DNA of 7,092 nt from Frankiaceae bacterium (GCA_030840665.1 JAVEEB010000035.1:1-7092), one strand, 5' to 3'; positions 1 to 6,451 are shown, numbered from the stretch's first letter. Numbers and translations: made by a program. The notes: generated by a model not told the origin, from the sequence alone.

Positions 1-1076
1 GTCTTGACGTTGGCCTTGGTCACGACCACCGGAGTGAGGAGGAACGCCGGAACGATCTTCGAGCCGTTGTTGTAGGACTTCGTGTCGTTGACCTCAGGTG
101 CCTTGCCGGCCTGCAGGTCCGACACCATCTTGACGACCTGCGCGACGAGCGCACGGGTGTCCTTGTTGATGGTGGAGTACTGCTCGCCAGCGATGATGGA
201 CTTGATCGACTCGACTTCGGAGTCCTGGCCGGTGACAACCGGGATCGGCTTGCCGGCGCTCTTGACCGACTGGATGATCGAGCGGGCCAGCGTGTCGTTC
301 GGGGAGAGGACGCCGTCAAGCGTCTTCGTGCCGTACGTGCCGGTCATGAGGGCGTCCATGCGACGCTGCGAGTTCTCAGGCTTCCAGCCGTCAGTGGTGA
401 CCTGCTTGAAGTCCGTCTGGCCGGAGCCGACGACGACCGTGCCGGCCGTGATGGCGGGCTGGAGGACGTCCATGGCGCCGTCGAAGAAGACCTTGGCGTT
501 GGCGTCGGTCGGTGAACCGGCGAAGAGCTCGATCGTGTACGGGCCCGTGGCCTTCTTGGCCTTCATGCCGTCAAGCAGGGCCTGACCCTGGAGCTGGCCG
601 ACCTTGCGGTTGTCGTACGCGACGTAGTAGTCGAGGTTCGGGGTGTTGAGGATGAGACGGTCGTGCGCGATGACCGTGATGCCGGCCGCCTTCGCCGCAG
701 CGAGCTGCGTGCCGAGCTGGCTGCCGTCCTCGGCGCCGATGATGATGACCTTCGCGCCCTTGGTGATGAGCGCGGTGATCTGGCCCTGCTGGTCAGCAAC
801 GGTGCCAGTCGCGGCGGCGTACTGCACGTCAGCCTTGAAGCCGGCGGCCGTGAGGTCGGTGTCGTAGAGACCGCCTGCGAGAACCCAGTTCTCCGAGGTC
901 TTCGCCGGGAGGGCGACGCCGATGAGCGAGCCCGCCGCGAAGCCCGCGCCGGCCGCGGCACCCGTGCCGGTGCTGGTCGTGGGGGGGGTCGTGGTGCTCG
1001 ACTTCGATGAACAGGCCGTCAGCGCGATGAGCGCGACGCCAGTCACCGCGATGGAAGTCCGTGCAATTCTGCGCAT
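1..1076 (-). CDS. chvE: ChvE-like multiple-monosaccharide ABC transporter substrate-binding lipoprotein (3' end outside window)
   Basis: This is the extracytoplasmic sugar-binding subunit of the importer encoded with mmsA and mmsB. The visible 358 residues start at ATG 1076, preceded by GGAGAAAGG with the AGG about 9 nt from the start. Residues 1-21 form a lipoprotein signal peptide with lipobox LTAC; Cys22 would be lipidated. A Ser/Thr/Pro/Gly/Ala-rich linker (about 23-50) leads to a type I periplasmic-binding fold. Strong ChvE-family matches are HDRLILNTPNLDYY (138-151), IELFAGSP (182-189), VLSPND (256-261) and VVTGQD followed by a conserved AGEQYST stretch (280-302). By comparison with Agrobacterium ChvE, roughly 20 C-terminal residues are missing at the left edge. 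ChvE proteins bind several aldoses (glucose, galactose, arabinose, xylose); the ligand here cannot be read from sequence. The gene is last in the mmsA-mmsB-chvE order, behind its own 186-bp leader. An eight-C run encodes part of the linker. Confidence 0.93.
   Translation of the reverse strand, partial: MRRIARTSIAVTGVALIALTACSSKSSTTTPPTTSTGTGAAAGAGFAAGSLIGVALPAKTSENWVLAGGLYDTDLTAAGFKADVQYAAATGTVADQQGQITALITKGAKVIIIGAEDGSQLGTQLAAAKAAGITVIAHDRLILNTPNLDYYVAYDNRKVGQLQGQALLDGMKAKKATGPYTIELFAGSPTDANAKVFFDGAMDVLQPAITAGTVVVGSGQTDFKQVTTDGWKPENSQRRMDALMTGTYGTKTLDGVLSPNDTLARSIIQSVKSAGKPIPVVTGQDSEVESIKSIIAGEQYSTINKDTRALVAQVVKMVSDLQAGKAPEVNDTKSYNNGSKIVPAFLLTPVVVTKANVK
981..988 (-). repeat. Homopolymer tract, eight C on the coding strand of chvE
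   Basis: Eight consecutive G on the plus strand encode Thr-Pro-Pro-Thr at residues 30-33 of the ChvE lipoprotein, eight residues after the lipidated Cys22. The lipobox upstream and the mature binding domain downstream are in the same frame, so the tract as given is in the ON register. Gain or loss of one base would destroy the mature protein. Confidence 0.9.
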
Positions 1077-1089
1077 TTGAAAGTGCCTT

Positions 1090-1103
1090 TCTCCGGACGG
1101 AGA
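1090..1103 (-). promoter_or_regulatory. Perfect short dyad next to the chvE ribosome binding site
   Basis: TCTCCG, 2 nt, CGGAGA form a perfect 6-bp inverted repeat whose chvE-proximal arm contributes GGAGA of the Shine-Dalgarno region. It could be a small operator around the transcription start or a hairpin masking the ribosome binding site, although a 2-nt loop is too tight for a full RNA hairpin. Function is inferred only from position. Confidence 0.35.
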
Positions 1104-1133
1104 GTTGTAGACGTTCGGAGCAGGCGCTGCGAA
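1104..1133 (-). promoter_or_regulatory. Candidate internal promoter for chvE
   Basis: On the minus strand TTCGCA (1133-1128) and TACAAC (1109-1104) are spaced by 18 nt, each matching 4 of 6 bases of the sigma-70-type consensus. Transcription would begin near 1097, giving a 5' leader of about 20 nt that still contains the ribosome binding site. An inverted repeat (arms 1111-1117 and 1130-1136) lies across the spacer. A separate promoter would allow more binding protein than membrane components. The match is weak. Confidence 0.3.
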
Positions 1134-1136
1134 CGT
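1111..1136. repeat. Inverted repeat in the chvE leader
   Basis: ACGTTCG (1111-1117) and CGAACGT (1130-1136) are perfect 7-bp inverted arms separated by 12 nt. The right arm continues into GTGTTC, giving a further GAAC-N2-GTTC dyad at 1131-1140. The position, 35-60 nt upstream of the chvE start, suits either a repressor operator or an RNA stem-loop. I cannot assign a regulator. Confidence 0.5.
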
Positions 1137-1194
1137 GTTCTAGCTGGGTCACACCGTCTACGCGACGTGCGACCGCCTGCAGACTAGCGGCCCT

Positions 1195-1215
1195 GCAGCG
1201 AAAACAAAGCGCTGC
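1195..1215 (-). promoter_or_regulatory. Stem-loop between mmsB and chvE
   Basis: GCAGCG (1195-1200) and CGCTGC (1210-1215) are perfect 6-bp arms around a 9-nt loop, centred about 58 nt after the mmsB stop codon. No U-tract follows on the minus strand, so it is not a canonical intrinsic terminator. Such intercistronic stems in binding-protein transporter operons can cause partial termination or protect mRNA ends; here this is inference. Confidence 0.35.
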
Positions 1216-1262
1216 GCGGGTCTGTAACGGAATCGTTGCCGGTTCGTTGTCAATGCGTCGGT

Positions 1263-2564
1263 CTAGCTGTGGACCTCGGCCTCGACAGGCAGCTCTTCGG
1301 AAGCGGAACCGACCGGAACCGCGGCGACCGGCTGAGGACCCGACCGGAATCGGTTGGTCATGAACCCGATGAGCGATGGGCGTCCCTGGTTCTTGTTGTA
1401 GACGTCGAGGGCGACCGCGATCAAAAGCACCAGGCCCTTGATGATCTGGACCCGGTCGGAGCCCACACCGAGCAGCTGCAGGCCGTTGTTGAGCACGGCC
1501 ATGACGAGGCCACCGACGATGGAACCGATGACGGTGCCGACACCACCGGAGATGGCTGCGCCACCGATGAACACGGCGGCGATGGCGTCGAGCTCCCAGC
1601 CGAGACCGTCCTGCGCGCCGGACGCGCCCGACCGTGCCACGAAAATCATGCCGGCCAGCGCGGAGAGCATGCCCATGTTGGTCATCACGAGGAAGTTGAC
1701 CCGGCGAGTGTTGACGCCGGAGAGCTTCGCGGCCATGCCGTTGCCACCGACGGCATAGATGTTGCGGCCGATGATGGTGTTACGCGCAATGTAGGAGTAG
1801 ATGACGACGAGCACGGCCAGGATCAGCCCGGAGATGGGGATGCTGGTGCCGGGCCGACCACCCGCGAAAAGCATCGTGGCGTACCCGATGATCGCAGCCA
1901 GGATGGCCAGCTTGACGAGGCTGACCCACAGCGGGGCCATGGTGGAGTGCAGCTTCGACTGGACGCTGCGAAGGCGCATCTCGCGGTAGATGAGCGCGAG
2001 GATCAGCACGAGGCCGATGAGCAAGGTCAGGTTGTTCTTGCCGGTGTCCGGCCCAACCTCGGGCAGGTAGCCCGCGCCGATTTTCTGGAAGCCGGCGGGG
2101 ACGGGCGCGGCAGTGGAGTTGCCCAGGTACTGGTTGGCACCACGGAAGATGAGCATGCCGGCCAACGTGACGATGAACGCGGGGACTCCGACGATCGCGA
2201 CCCAGAAGCCTTGCCAAGCACCGATTACGGCACCGATCAGGAGGCCGGCGACGACGGCGAGGGGCCACGGCAGGTGCTGGTCGTTGATGAGGAGAGCGAC
2301 CGCGATCCCTGAGAACGCGGCGACGGAGCCGACGGACAGGTCGATGTGGCCGGCGATGATGACCATCACCATTCCGATGGCCAGGATCAAGATGTACGAA
2401 TACTGGGCGGCCAGCTGAATCATGTTGGCGGAACCCAGCGTCAGGCCATGGGTCCTCCAGTTGAAGAACAACAGGATGGCGGCAAGCACGAAGACCATGC
2501 CGAACTGGCGCCCGGCGGACGTGCCTCCGCCGAACATCTTGCGCAGGTCACTGATGGAACTCAT
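1263..2564 (-). CDS. mmsB: MmsB/GguB-like monosaccharide ABC transporter permease
   Basis: A 433-residue inner-membrane permease of the BPD_transp_2 (RbsC/XylH/GguB) family forms the sugar channel with MmsA and receives ligand from the ChvE-like lipoprotein. ATG 2564 overlaps the mmsA stop as ATGA, and GAGGG lies 7 nt upstream, indicating translational coupling. Hydrophobic segments lie at about residues 21-36, 53-71, 81-93, 101-120, 122-140, 179-193, 215-233, 242-260, 291-310, 327-360 and 372-388. The family hallmark [10 protein letters not shown] is at 71-80. The cytoplasmic coupling loop with [12 protein letters not shown] is at 273-284, where it should contact the ATPase. A hydrophilic, Pro/Glu-rich tail (about 407-433) follows the last conserved stretch GRPSLIGF (394-401) and looks like a lineage-specific extension. 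Family assignment is secure; the transported sugar is not determined. Confidence 0.94.
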   Translation of the reverse strand: MSSISDLRKMFGGGTSAGRQFGMVFVLAAILLFFNWRTHGLTLGSANMIQLAAQYSYILILAIGMVMVIIAGHIDLSVGSVAAFSGIAVALLINDQHLPWPLAVVAGLLIGAVIGAWQGFWVAIVGVPAFIVTLAGMLIFRGANQYLGNSTAAPVPAGFQKIGAGYLPEVGPDTGKNNLTLLIGLVLILALIYREMRLRSVQSKLHSTMAPLWVSLVKLAILAAIIGYATMLFAGGRPGTSIPISGLILAVLVVIYSYIARNTIIGRNIYAVGGNGMAAKLSGVNTRRVNFLVMTNMGMLSALAGMIFVARSGASGAQDGLGWELDAIAAVFIGGAAISGGVGTVIGSIVGGLVMAVLNNGLQLLGVGSDRVQIIKGLVLLIAVALDVYNKNQGRPSLIGFMTNRFRSGPQPVAAVPVGSASEELPVEAEVHS

Positions 2565-4108
2565 CTGGCTACCCTCTTCTTCGTGGAAGTCATGCTCCTC
2601 ATCAGCATCTCCGGCTCTGCCTCGGAGGTCGCGATGTCATTGGTGATTTCGCCTTCGAAGATCGTGTAGATCCTGTCGGTGAGGCCGATCAATTCCGGCA
2701 GTTCCGACGAGATCAGGATGACGCCTTTTCCTTGTGCAGCGAGCGCGTTGATGATGCCGTAAATCTCGAACTTCGCTCCGACGTCGATGCCACGGGTGGG
2801 TTCGTCGAGGATGAGCAGGTCGGGATCGGTGAACATCCACTTGGCCAGGACGACCTTTTGCTGGTTGCCGCCCGATAGCTTGCTGACACCCTCGTCGACG
2901 GTCGGCGTCTTGATGCGCAAGCTCTTGCGGTATTCCTCGGCGACGTCGTGTTCCTTGGCGTCGTTGACGACCGAATGCTTCGAGATCTTCTTCAGCTTGG
3001 CCGAGACGACCGAGCGCTTCACGTCATCGAGGAGGTTGAGGCCCAGCACCTTGCGGTCTTCGCTGACGTAGGCCATGCCGTGATCGATGGCGTTCATCAC
3101 CGTGCGGATCTGGATGTCCTTGCCGTCCTTGATGATCTGACCCGACACGAAGGTGCCGTAGGAACGGCCGAAGATGCTCATCGCGAGCTCGGTGCGCCCG
3201 GCACCCATGAGGCCGGCGATGCCGACGATCTCGCCGCGACGCACGTACAGGTTGGAGTGTTTGCAGACCATGCGGTCGGACACCTGCGGGTGCAGGACGA
3301 CGAGGTCTTTCACCTCGAAGAAGACCTCGCCGATGTTGGGCGTGCGATCCGGGAAGCGGCTCTCCATGGAACGGCCGACCATGCCGCGGATGATGCGATC
3401 CTCGTCGACACCCTCGGCGCGCACATCAAGCGTCTCGATGGTGCGACCGTCGCGGATGATCGTGACAGCGTCAGCTATTTGCTCGATCTCGTTCAGTTTG
3501 TGCGAGATCATGATGGACGTGACGCCCTTGCCCTTCAGCTCGACGATGAGGTCGAGGAGATGCTCGGAGTCGCTCTTGTTGAGGGCCGCGGTCGGCTCGT
3601 CGAGGATGAGGAGCTTGACGTCCTTGTGGAGCGCCTTCGCGATCTCCACGAGCTGCTGCTTGCCGACGCCGATGTTCTTGATGAGGGTGTCCGGGTCGTC
3701 GCGGAGTCCAACCCACGTGAGCAGTTCCTTGGCGCGCCGCTTGGCGGCCGCCCAGTCGATGATGCCGAACCGGCCCGGCTCATTGCCGAGGAAGATGTTT
3801 TCGGTGATCGACAGCTGCGGGACCAGCGCCAGCTCCTGGTGGATGATGGCGATCCCGGCAGCCTCGCTGGACCGGATGTTCTTGAACTGGACCTCCGCCC
3901 CCTCGAAGAAGATCCGCCCCGTGTAGGTGCCGTACGGGTGCACCCCCGACAGCACCTTCATCAGGGTGGACTTGCCAGCCCCGTTCTCACCGCAGATCGC
4001 GTGGATATCACCTCGGCGCACGATCAGACTGACGTCCGAGAGCGCCTTAACTCCGGGGAATTCCTTCGTGATTGTGCGCATCTCCAGGATGGCCGGCAAA
4101 GCCGTCAC
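2561..4108 (-). CDS. mmsA: MmsA/GguA-like double ATP-binding subunit of monosaccharide ABC transporter
   Basis: A 515-residue cytoplasmic ATPase with two fused nucleotide-binding domains powers sugar import through MmsB. Domain 1 has Walker [10 protein letters not shown] (40-48), Q-loop Gln91, signature-like [13 protein letters not shown] (148-160), Walker B LLILDEP (166-172) and switch His203. Domain 2 has a degenerate P-loop GLMGAGRTE (299-307) lacking the Lys, signature LSGGNQQ (411-417), Walker B LLILDEP (431-437) and Ser468 in place of the switch His. This asymmetry is normal for RbsA/XylG/GguA-type carbohydrate ATPases. I chose GTG 4108 because GGAGG lies 7 nt upstream and family members begin a few residues before ILEMR; an in-frame ATG at 4153 would add 15 unconserved residues. 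The stop overlaps the mmsB start by ATGA. The gene is 224 bp downstream of the RNA methyltransferase gene on the same strand and probably has its own promoter. Confidence 0.95.
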   Translation of the reverse strand: MTALPAILEMRTITKEFPGVKALSDVSLIVRRGDIHAICGENGAGKSTLMKVLSGVHPYGTYTGRIFFEGAEVQFKNIRSSEAAGIAIIHQELALVPQLSITENIFLGNEPGRFGIIDWAAAKRRAKELLTWVGLRDDPDTLIKNIGVGKQQLVEIAKALHKDVKLLILDEPTAALNKSDSEHLLDLIVELKGKGVTSIMISHKLNEIEQIADAVTIIRDGRTIETLDVRAEGVDEDRIIRGMVGRSMESRFPDRTPNIGEVFFEVKDLVVLHPQVSDRMVCKHSNLYVRRGEIVGIAGLMGAGRTELAMSIFGRSYGTFVSGQIIKDGKDIQIRTVMNAIDHGMAYVSEDRKVLGLNLLDDVKRSVVSAKLKKISKHSVVNDAKEHDVAEEYRKSLRIKTPTVDEGVSKLSGGNQQKVVLAKWMFTDPDLLILDEPTRGIDVGAKFEIYGIINALAAQGKGVILISSELPELIGLTDRIYTIFEGEITNDIATSEAEPEMLMRSMTSTKKRVAR

Positions 4109-4332
4109 CTCAGTGCCTCCATTCGGCGGGTGAGCACGGCGGGCCGGCATCACTGGTGTCGAGTTTAGCCATCGGCGCGCGTCCCGCTAGTGACCTTTGG
4201 CGCGCACGTCTTGCATTGGTCCCGAGCATGGTGCCGGGGCTGTTCGCATGCGGTGCGCCGGTCAGCATAACTGCACCTAGGGGCACTGAACACGCCGTTG
4301 TGAAACCGTGACCATCGTGTCGCGCGGGGGGC
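4109..4332 (-). promoter_or_regulatory. Upstream region of the mmsA-mmsB-chvE operon
   Basis: This is the 224-bp gap between the methyltransferase stop and mmsA, where the transporter promoter should lie. Two weak -10-like boxes are visible on the minus strand: TAAACT (4167-4162, about 55 nt before the start codon, no good -35) and TATGCT (4269-4264, with TGTTCA 17 nt upstream at 4292-4287). Between the second pair lies an imperfect palindrome centred on CCTAGG (4272-4285, 12 of 14 positions symmetric), a plausible operator position. I see no convincing terminator for the upstream gene and no RNA gene. Confidence 0.4.
4116..4120 (-). promoter_or_regulatory. Ribosome binding site that sets the mmsA start
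   Basis: GGAGG on the minus strand lies 7 nt before GTG 4108, an ideal spacing. It supports this GTG over the ATG at 4153 as the translation start. Confidence 0.8.
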
Positions 4333-5712
4333 TCAGCCGGCCGCCGTGGCCGCTGACGGGACGAGCAGCGCAACGCACTCGACATGCGCCGTCATGGGGA
4401 ACAGATCGAACGCACGCAGGGCTTCCAACCGGTAACCCAGCGTGGCAAAAGACGCGACGTCACGGGCCAATGCAGCTGGGTCACAGGCGACGTAGACGAC
4501 AGCCCGTGGGGCCGCTGCGGCGATGTCCTCCACGACCCCTCGGCCGGCGCCGGCCCGCGGGGGGTCCAGCACGACCACATCGACGCGAGCCATCTCGGTG
4601 CTGATGGCACGGACGAGACCCGGTTCGACGAGTGCACGCCGAACGTCCACCGTCTCGCCCAGGTTCGCGACGGCGTCCTCCACGGCCGCGGGGCTCGATT
4701 CGACCGCGACAACCCTCCCGGAAGGGCCGGCGAGAGCGGCCAGGGCTCCGGCGAACAGACCGACCCCGGCGTACAGGTCGAGGACGTGGTCGCCCTTTTG
4801 AACGGCCGCGTACTCGTGCACGGTCGACACGAGCGTCTCCGGCGAGGCCGGGTGGATCTGCCAGAAGGATTGGAGGCTGACGCGCCAGTCCCGGCCGGCA
4901 GCGCGCTCCGTCACCGTCGCGTCCCCGTCGTACATGACGATGTCGCGCTTGTGACGCCGCGCGACGGCGACGGTCGGGTCCGGGTGGTGCGGCGCGACCG
5001 TCTGGCTGCGGCGGGCTTCGACGACGATGGCCCGCTGGCCGGTCGAGGAGACGATGGCCTCGACCGAACCCGCCCCCGGCCAGGGGAGGTCGGTCACCCC
5101 CAGCTCACTGACTGCCGGGTGGGCGATGAGGCAGGTGTCGATCGGGTGGATGTCGTGCGACCGGTGCCGACGCAGACCGGCGCGACCCTGGGCGTCCACC
5201 GCGAACCCGACGCGGGTGCGCCAGCCGAGACCGTCGGGCGCCCCGCACTCTTCGACGTCGACCACCACGTCCATGCCGGCGAGCCGCCGGAACTGCTCGA
5301 CGATGACCTGCGCCTTCAAGGCGCGCTGCGCCGGGAGAGCCACGTGCTGCCAATCGCAGCCGCCGCACTTGCCGGCGCCGGCGTGCGGGCACGGGGCGGG
5401 CACCCGATCGGGCGAGGCCTCCAGGACGTGAATGGCGTCAGCCCGTAGATAGGAGGGCCGCACCTCCGTAATCCGGCACCGCACAGTTTCACCGGGAAGC
5501 GCGTGCCGGACGAAGACCGCCTGGCCGTCGAGGCGCGCCACGCAGAACCCGCCGTGGCCAGGAGCGCCGACCTCGAGGACGACGATGTCGTCGATCGACC
5601 GGGTAGCCGGATGGGGCCGGGCGCTCGACTGGGCCTGCGGGGCGGACTGGGCCTCCGTGGACTGGTGCTGCGGGGCGGACTGGGGCTGTGCGGTGGAGCC
5701 GATGTCTGTCAC
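4333..5712 (-). CDS. TRAM-domain class I SAM-dependent RNA (uracil-C5) methyltransferase, RlmD/TrmA superfamily
   Basis: A 459-residue cytoplasmic enzyme expected to make 5-methyluridine in rRNA or tRNA using S-adenosylmethionine. After a low-complexity N-terminus (1-38) comes a TRAM-like RNA-binding domain (about 39-100, with VGAPGHGG at 48-55). A cysteine cluster C108-x7-C116-x2-C119 plus C194 fits the [4Fe-4S] site of RlmD-type enzymes. The methyltransferase domain shows SFWQIHP (282-288), SAM motif LDLYAGVGLF (311-320), DPPR (383-386), the catalytic nucleophile Cys410 in YVACDP and the probable base Glu445 in HVECV. Key residues are all present. Sequence cannot separate 23S rRNA (RlmC/RlmD) from tRNA (TrmA) specificity, so I give no symbol. 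The start is GTG 5712: an in-frame stop lies 24 nt upstream at 5737-5739 and I saw no better start before the TRAM domain, but GGAG is only 2 nt away, so the ribosome signal is poor. It lies 35 bp after the HEPN gene, probably co-transcribed. Confidence 0.92.
   Translation of the reverse strand: MTDIGSTAQPQSAPQHQSTEAQSAPQAQSSARPHPATRSIDDIVVLEVGAPGHGGFCVARLDGQAVFVRHALPGETVRCRITEVRPSYLRADAIHVLEASPDRVPAPCPHAGAGKCGGCDWQHVALPAQRALKAQVIVEQFRRLAGMDVVVDVEECGAPDGLGWRTRVGFAVDAQGRAGLRRHRSHDIHPIDTCLIAHPAVSELGVTDLPWPGAGSVEAIVSSTGQRAIVVEARRSQTVAPHHPDPTVAVARRHKRDIVMYDGDATVTERAAGRDWRVSLQSFWQIHPASPETLVSTVHEYAAVQKGDHVLDLYAGVGLFAGALAALAGPSGRVVAVESSPAAVEDAVANLGETVDVRRALVEPGLVRAISTEMARVDVVVLDPPRAGAGRGVVEDIAAAAPRAVVYVACDPAALARDVASFATLGYRLEALRAFDLFPMTAHVECVALLVPSAATAAG
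5635..5684 (-). repeat. 33-bp-period tandem repeat at the methyltransferase N-terminus
   Basis: A 17-nt identical block (CTGCGGGGCGGACTGGG on the plus strand) occurs at 5635-5651 and 5668-5684, offset 33 nt. It encodes two 11-residue units, QSAPQHQSTEA and QSAPQAQSSAR (residues 11-32). The segment is Gln/Ser/Ala/Pro-rich and probably disordered. An in-frame period means copy-number changes would not shift the reading frame. Confidence 0.8.
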
Positions 5713-5747
5713 GGCTCCAGTTGTACAGGCATCGGCCTATCGACCCC

Positions 5748-6155
5748 TCAGGCGGCGAGGCCGACGGACCGCTCCACCACTGCCAGAAAGGTCTCCACGT
5801 CGCGCACGAGGTCATCGGCCTCCCGTTGCGTCGCCGCGTCGGGCAGGCCGGCTTGCGCCGCCGCCCGCTTGGTGGCCCCGGCGGCAAAGAACGCGGCCCA
5901 CTCGACGAGCTCGGGCGCCACCGACCCCAGCAGGGACCAGGCGCTCGATGGCCGGCGGCGCGAACGCCCGTCGACCCTCGCCCGGGCGGCGAGAACGGCG
6001 GCGGCGGCGCGCAGGGCGGCGAGGTGCGCCGTGGCGAACCGCTGCGCCGGATCCGTCTCCCAAGCGGCCTCGCGCAAGGTCACCTTCGCCGCGTGCATAA
6101 GGCCGGCCGCCGCCGCCGGCAGCGGTGCAGATTGGATGGGCGCGTGGACGGCCAT
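5748..6155 (-). CDS. SAV_6107-type HEPN domain protein
   Basis: A 135-residue, Ala/Arg-rich, all-helical, probably soluble protein. The pattern ARFxxAHLAALRAAAAVLAARAR (seen here around 38-60), then SAWSLLGSVAPELVEWAAFFAAGA (71-94) and READDLVRDVETFLAVVE (111-128) matches what I know of the actinobacterial SAV_6107 HEPN family. HEPN domains are often RNases or nucleotide-binding toxins with R-x4-6-H; R39-x4-H44 fits that spacing, but whether it sits at an active site is not established. Molecular function is unknown. ATG 6155 has AGGAG 5 nt upstream. A perfect LexA-type dyad lies 17-32 nt upstream of the start, so SOS control is likely. The RNA methyltransferase gene follows after 35 bp on the same strand. 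From memory and with low certainty, Streptomyces relatives lie near translesion-polymerase genes, which would fit damage regulation. Confidence 0.82.
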   Translation of the reverse strand: MAVHAPIQSAPLPAAAAGLMHAAKVTLREAAWETDPAQRFATAHLAALRAAAAVLAARARVDGRSRRRPSSAWSLLGSVAPELVEWAAFFAAGATKRAAAQAGLPDAATQREADDLVRDVETFLAVVERSVGLAA

Positions 6156-6171
6156 GACGTCTCCTCACTTG

Positions 6172-6187
6172 TCGAACACTTGTTCGA
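6172..6187. promoter_or_regulatory. LexA-type SOS box
   Basis: TCGAACACTTGTTCGA is a perfect 6+6 dyad with a 4-nt spacer and exactly matches the known actinobacterial SOS consensus TCGAAC-N4-GTTCGA. It lies between two divergent genes, 17-32 nt before the HEPN start and 83-98 nt before the plus-strand lipoprotein start. Its closeness to the HEPN ribosome binding site suggests a repressor bound at or just after that gene's transcription start. It may also affect the divergent gene. Confidence 0.8.
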
Positions 6188-6192
6188 ACAAG
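6179..6192. repeat. 14-bp perfect palindrome overlapping the SOS box
   Basis: CTTGTTCGAACAAG is fully self-complementary and shares the right half of the SOS box. With the left side it forms a near-tandem duplication: CTTGTCGAACA (6168-6178) and CTTGTTCGAACA (6179-6190) differ by one inserted T. It may be a second binding site or simply reflect the duplication. Confidence 0.7.
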
Positions 6193-6232
6193 AACAACGT
6201 ACCCCCGCCCGCCGACAAAACGCCAGAGCGGC

Positions 6233-6263
6233 TCGACACTGTGCGGCCCGCGTCCGATACGGT
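6233..6263 (+). promoter_or_regulatory. Candidate promoter for a leaderless lipoprotein mRNA
   Basis: TACGGT (6258-6263) fits the TAnnnT actinobacterial -10 pattern and ends 6 nt before ATG 6270, placing transcription start on or next to the A of the start codon. TCGACA (6233-6238) matches 5 of 6 bases of TTGACA, but at a long 19-nt spacing. No Shine-Dalgarno sequence precedes the ATG, consistent with leaderless translation. Confidence 0.4.
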
Positions 6264-6269
6264 CCCGTT

Positions 6270-6443
6270 ATGCGCCTGTCCCGCCACCTCGCCGCCGCCG
6301 CCCTGCTCGCCGCGCTCCCCCTGCTCGGCGCGTGCACGAAGGGCCCGGTCGGCAACACGAACAACCACATCACCAACGGGCCGCCGTTGCCCGAGGTGCA
6401 CCCCACCCCGGTGACCGCAAGCCCGTCCGCCGTCACCTCGTAA
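6270..6443 (+). CDS. Small putative lipoprotein, 57 aa, unknown function
   Basis: A complete small gene that I do not recognise. Residues 1-21 are a textbook lipoprotein signal: MRLSRH, a hydrophobic Ala/Leu core and lipobox LGAC, with Cys22 as the lipidation site. The mature part is only 36 residues: an Asn/Gly-rich stretch (NTNNHITNG, 29-37) then a Pro/Thr/Ser-rich tail, with no predicted fold, so it would be a short flexible tether on the outer face of the membrane. Nearly every codon ends in G or C, as expected for a real gene here. There is no visible ribosome binding site, and a -10-like box ends 6 nt before the ATG. It is divergent from the HEPN gene (114-bp gap carrying the SOS box) and convergent with the SIMPL gene. 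A longer reading from further upstream in the same frame runs antisense through the HEPN gene and is rejected. Confidence 0.72.
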   Translation: MRLSRHLAAAALLAALPLLGACTKGPVGNTNNHITNGPPLPEVHPTPVTASPSAVTS

Positions 6444-6451
6444 CAAGCGAG

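Noticed and set aside
1236..2312. A 358-codon open frame on the plus strand opposite mmsB.
   Set aside because: It encodes Asp/Gly/His-rich low-complexity sequence typical of the antisense of GC-rich genes, while the minus strand carries an unmistakable permease.
2561..3210. Second ATPase domain of mmsA lacks the Walker A lysine and the switch histidine, suggesting a broken gene.
   Set aside because: This asymmetry is normal in RbsA/XylG/GguA-type fused sugar ATPases; the frame is intact.
4109..4153. Longer mmsA product starting at ATG 4153.
   Set aside because: The extra 15 residues are not family-like and the strong GGAGG lies inside them, correctly spaced for GTG 4108.
2948..4168. A 406-codon open frame on the plus strand opposite mmsA.
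   Set aside because: Composition (Asp/Val/Leu/His-rich, no domain) is that of an antisense shadow; mmsA has all ABC motifs intact.
5350..5400. Cysteine spacing C-x7-C-x2-C differs from C-x5-C-x2-C of E. coli RlmD.
   Set aside because: Variation in the first spacing is, to my knowledge, common among actinobacterial members with the CPHAGxGxCGGCDWQH pattern, so it is not evidence of a new function.
4384..5448. A 354-codon open frame on the plus strand opposite the RNA methyltransferase.
   Set aside because: It has no recognisable domain, an Arg/Gly/Asp-rich composition, and sits entirely antisense to a complete catalytic methyltransferase.
5688..6443. A 251-codon plus-strand frame that would make the small lipoprotein the end of a larger protein.
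   Set aside because: Its first 194 codons are antisense to the HEPN gene and Arg-rich; the signal peptide and lipobox begin only at ATG 6270.
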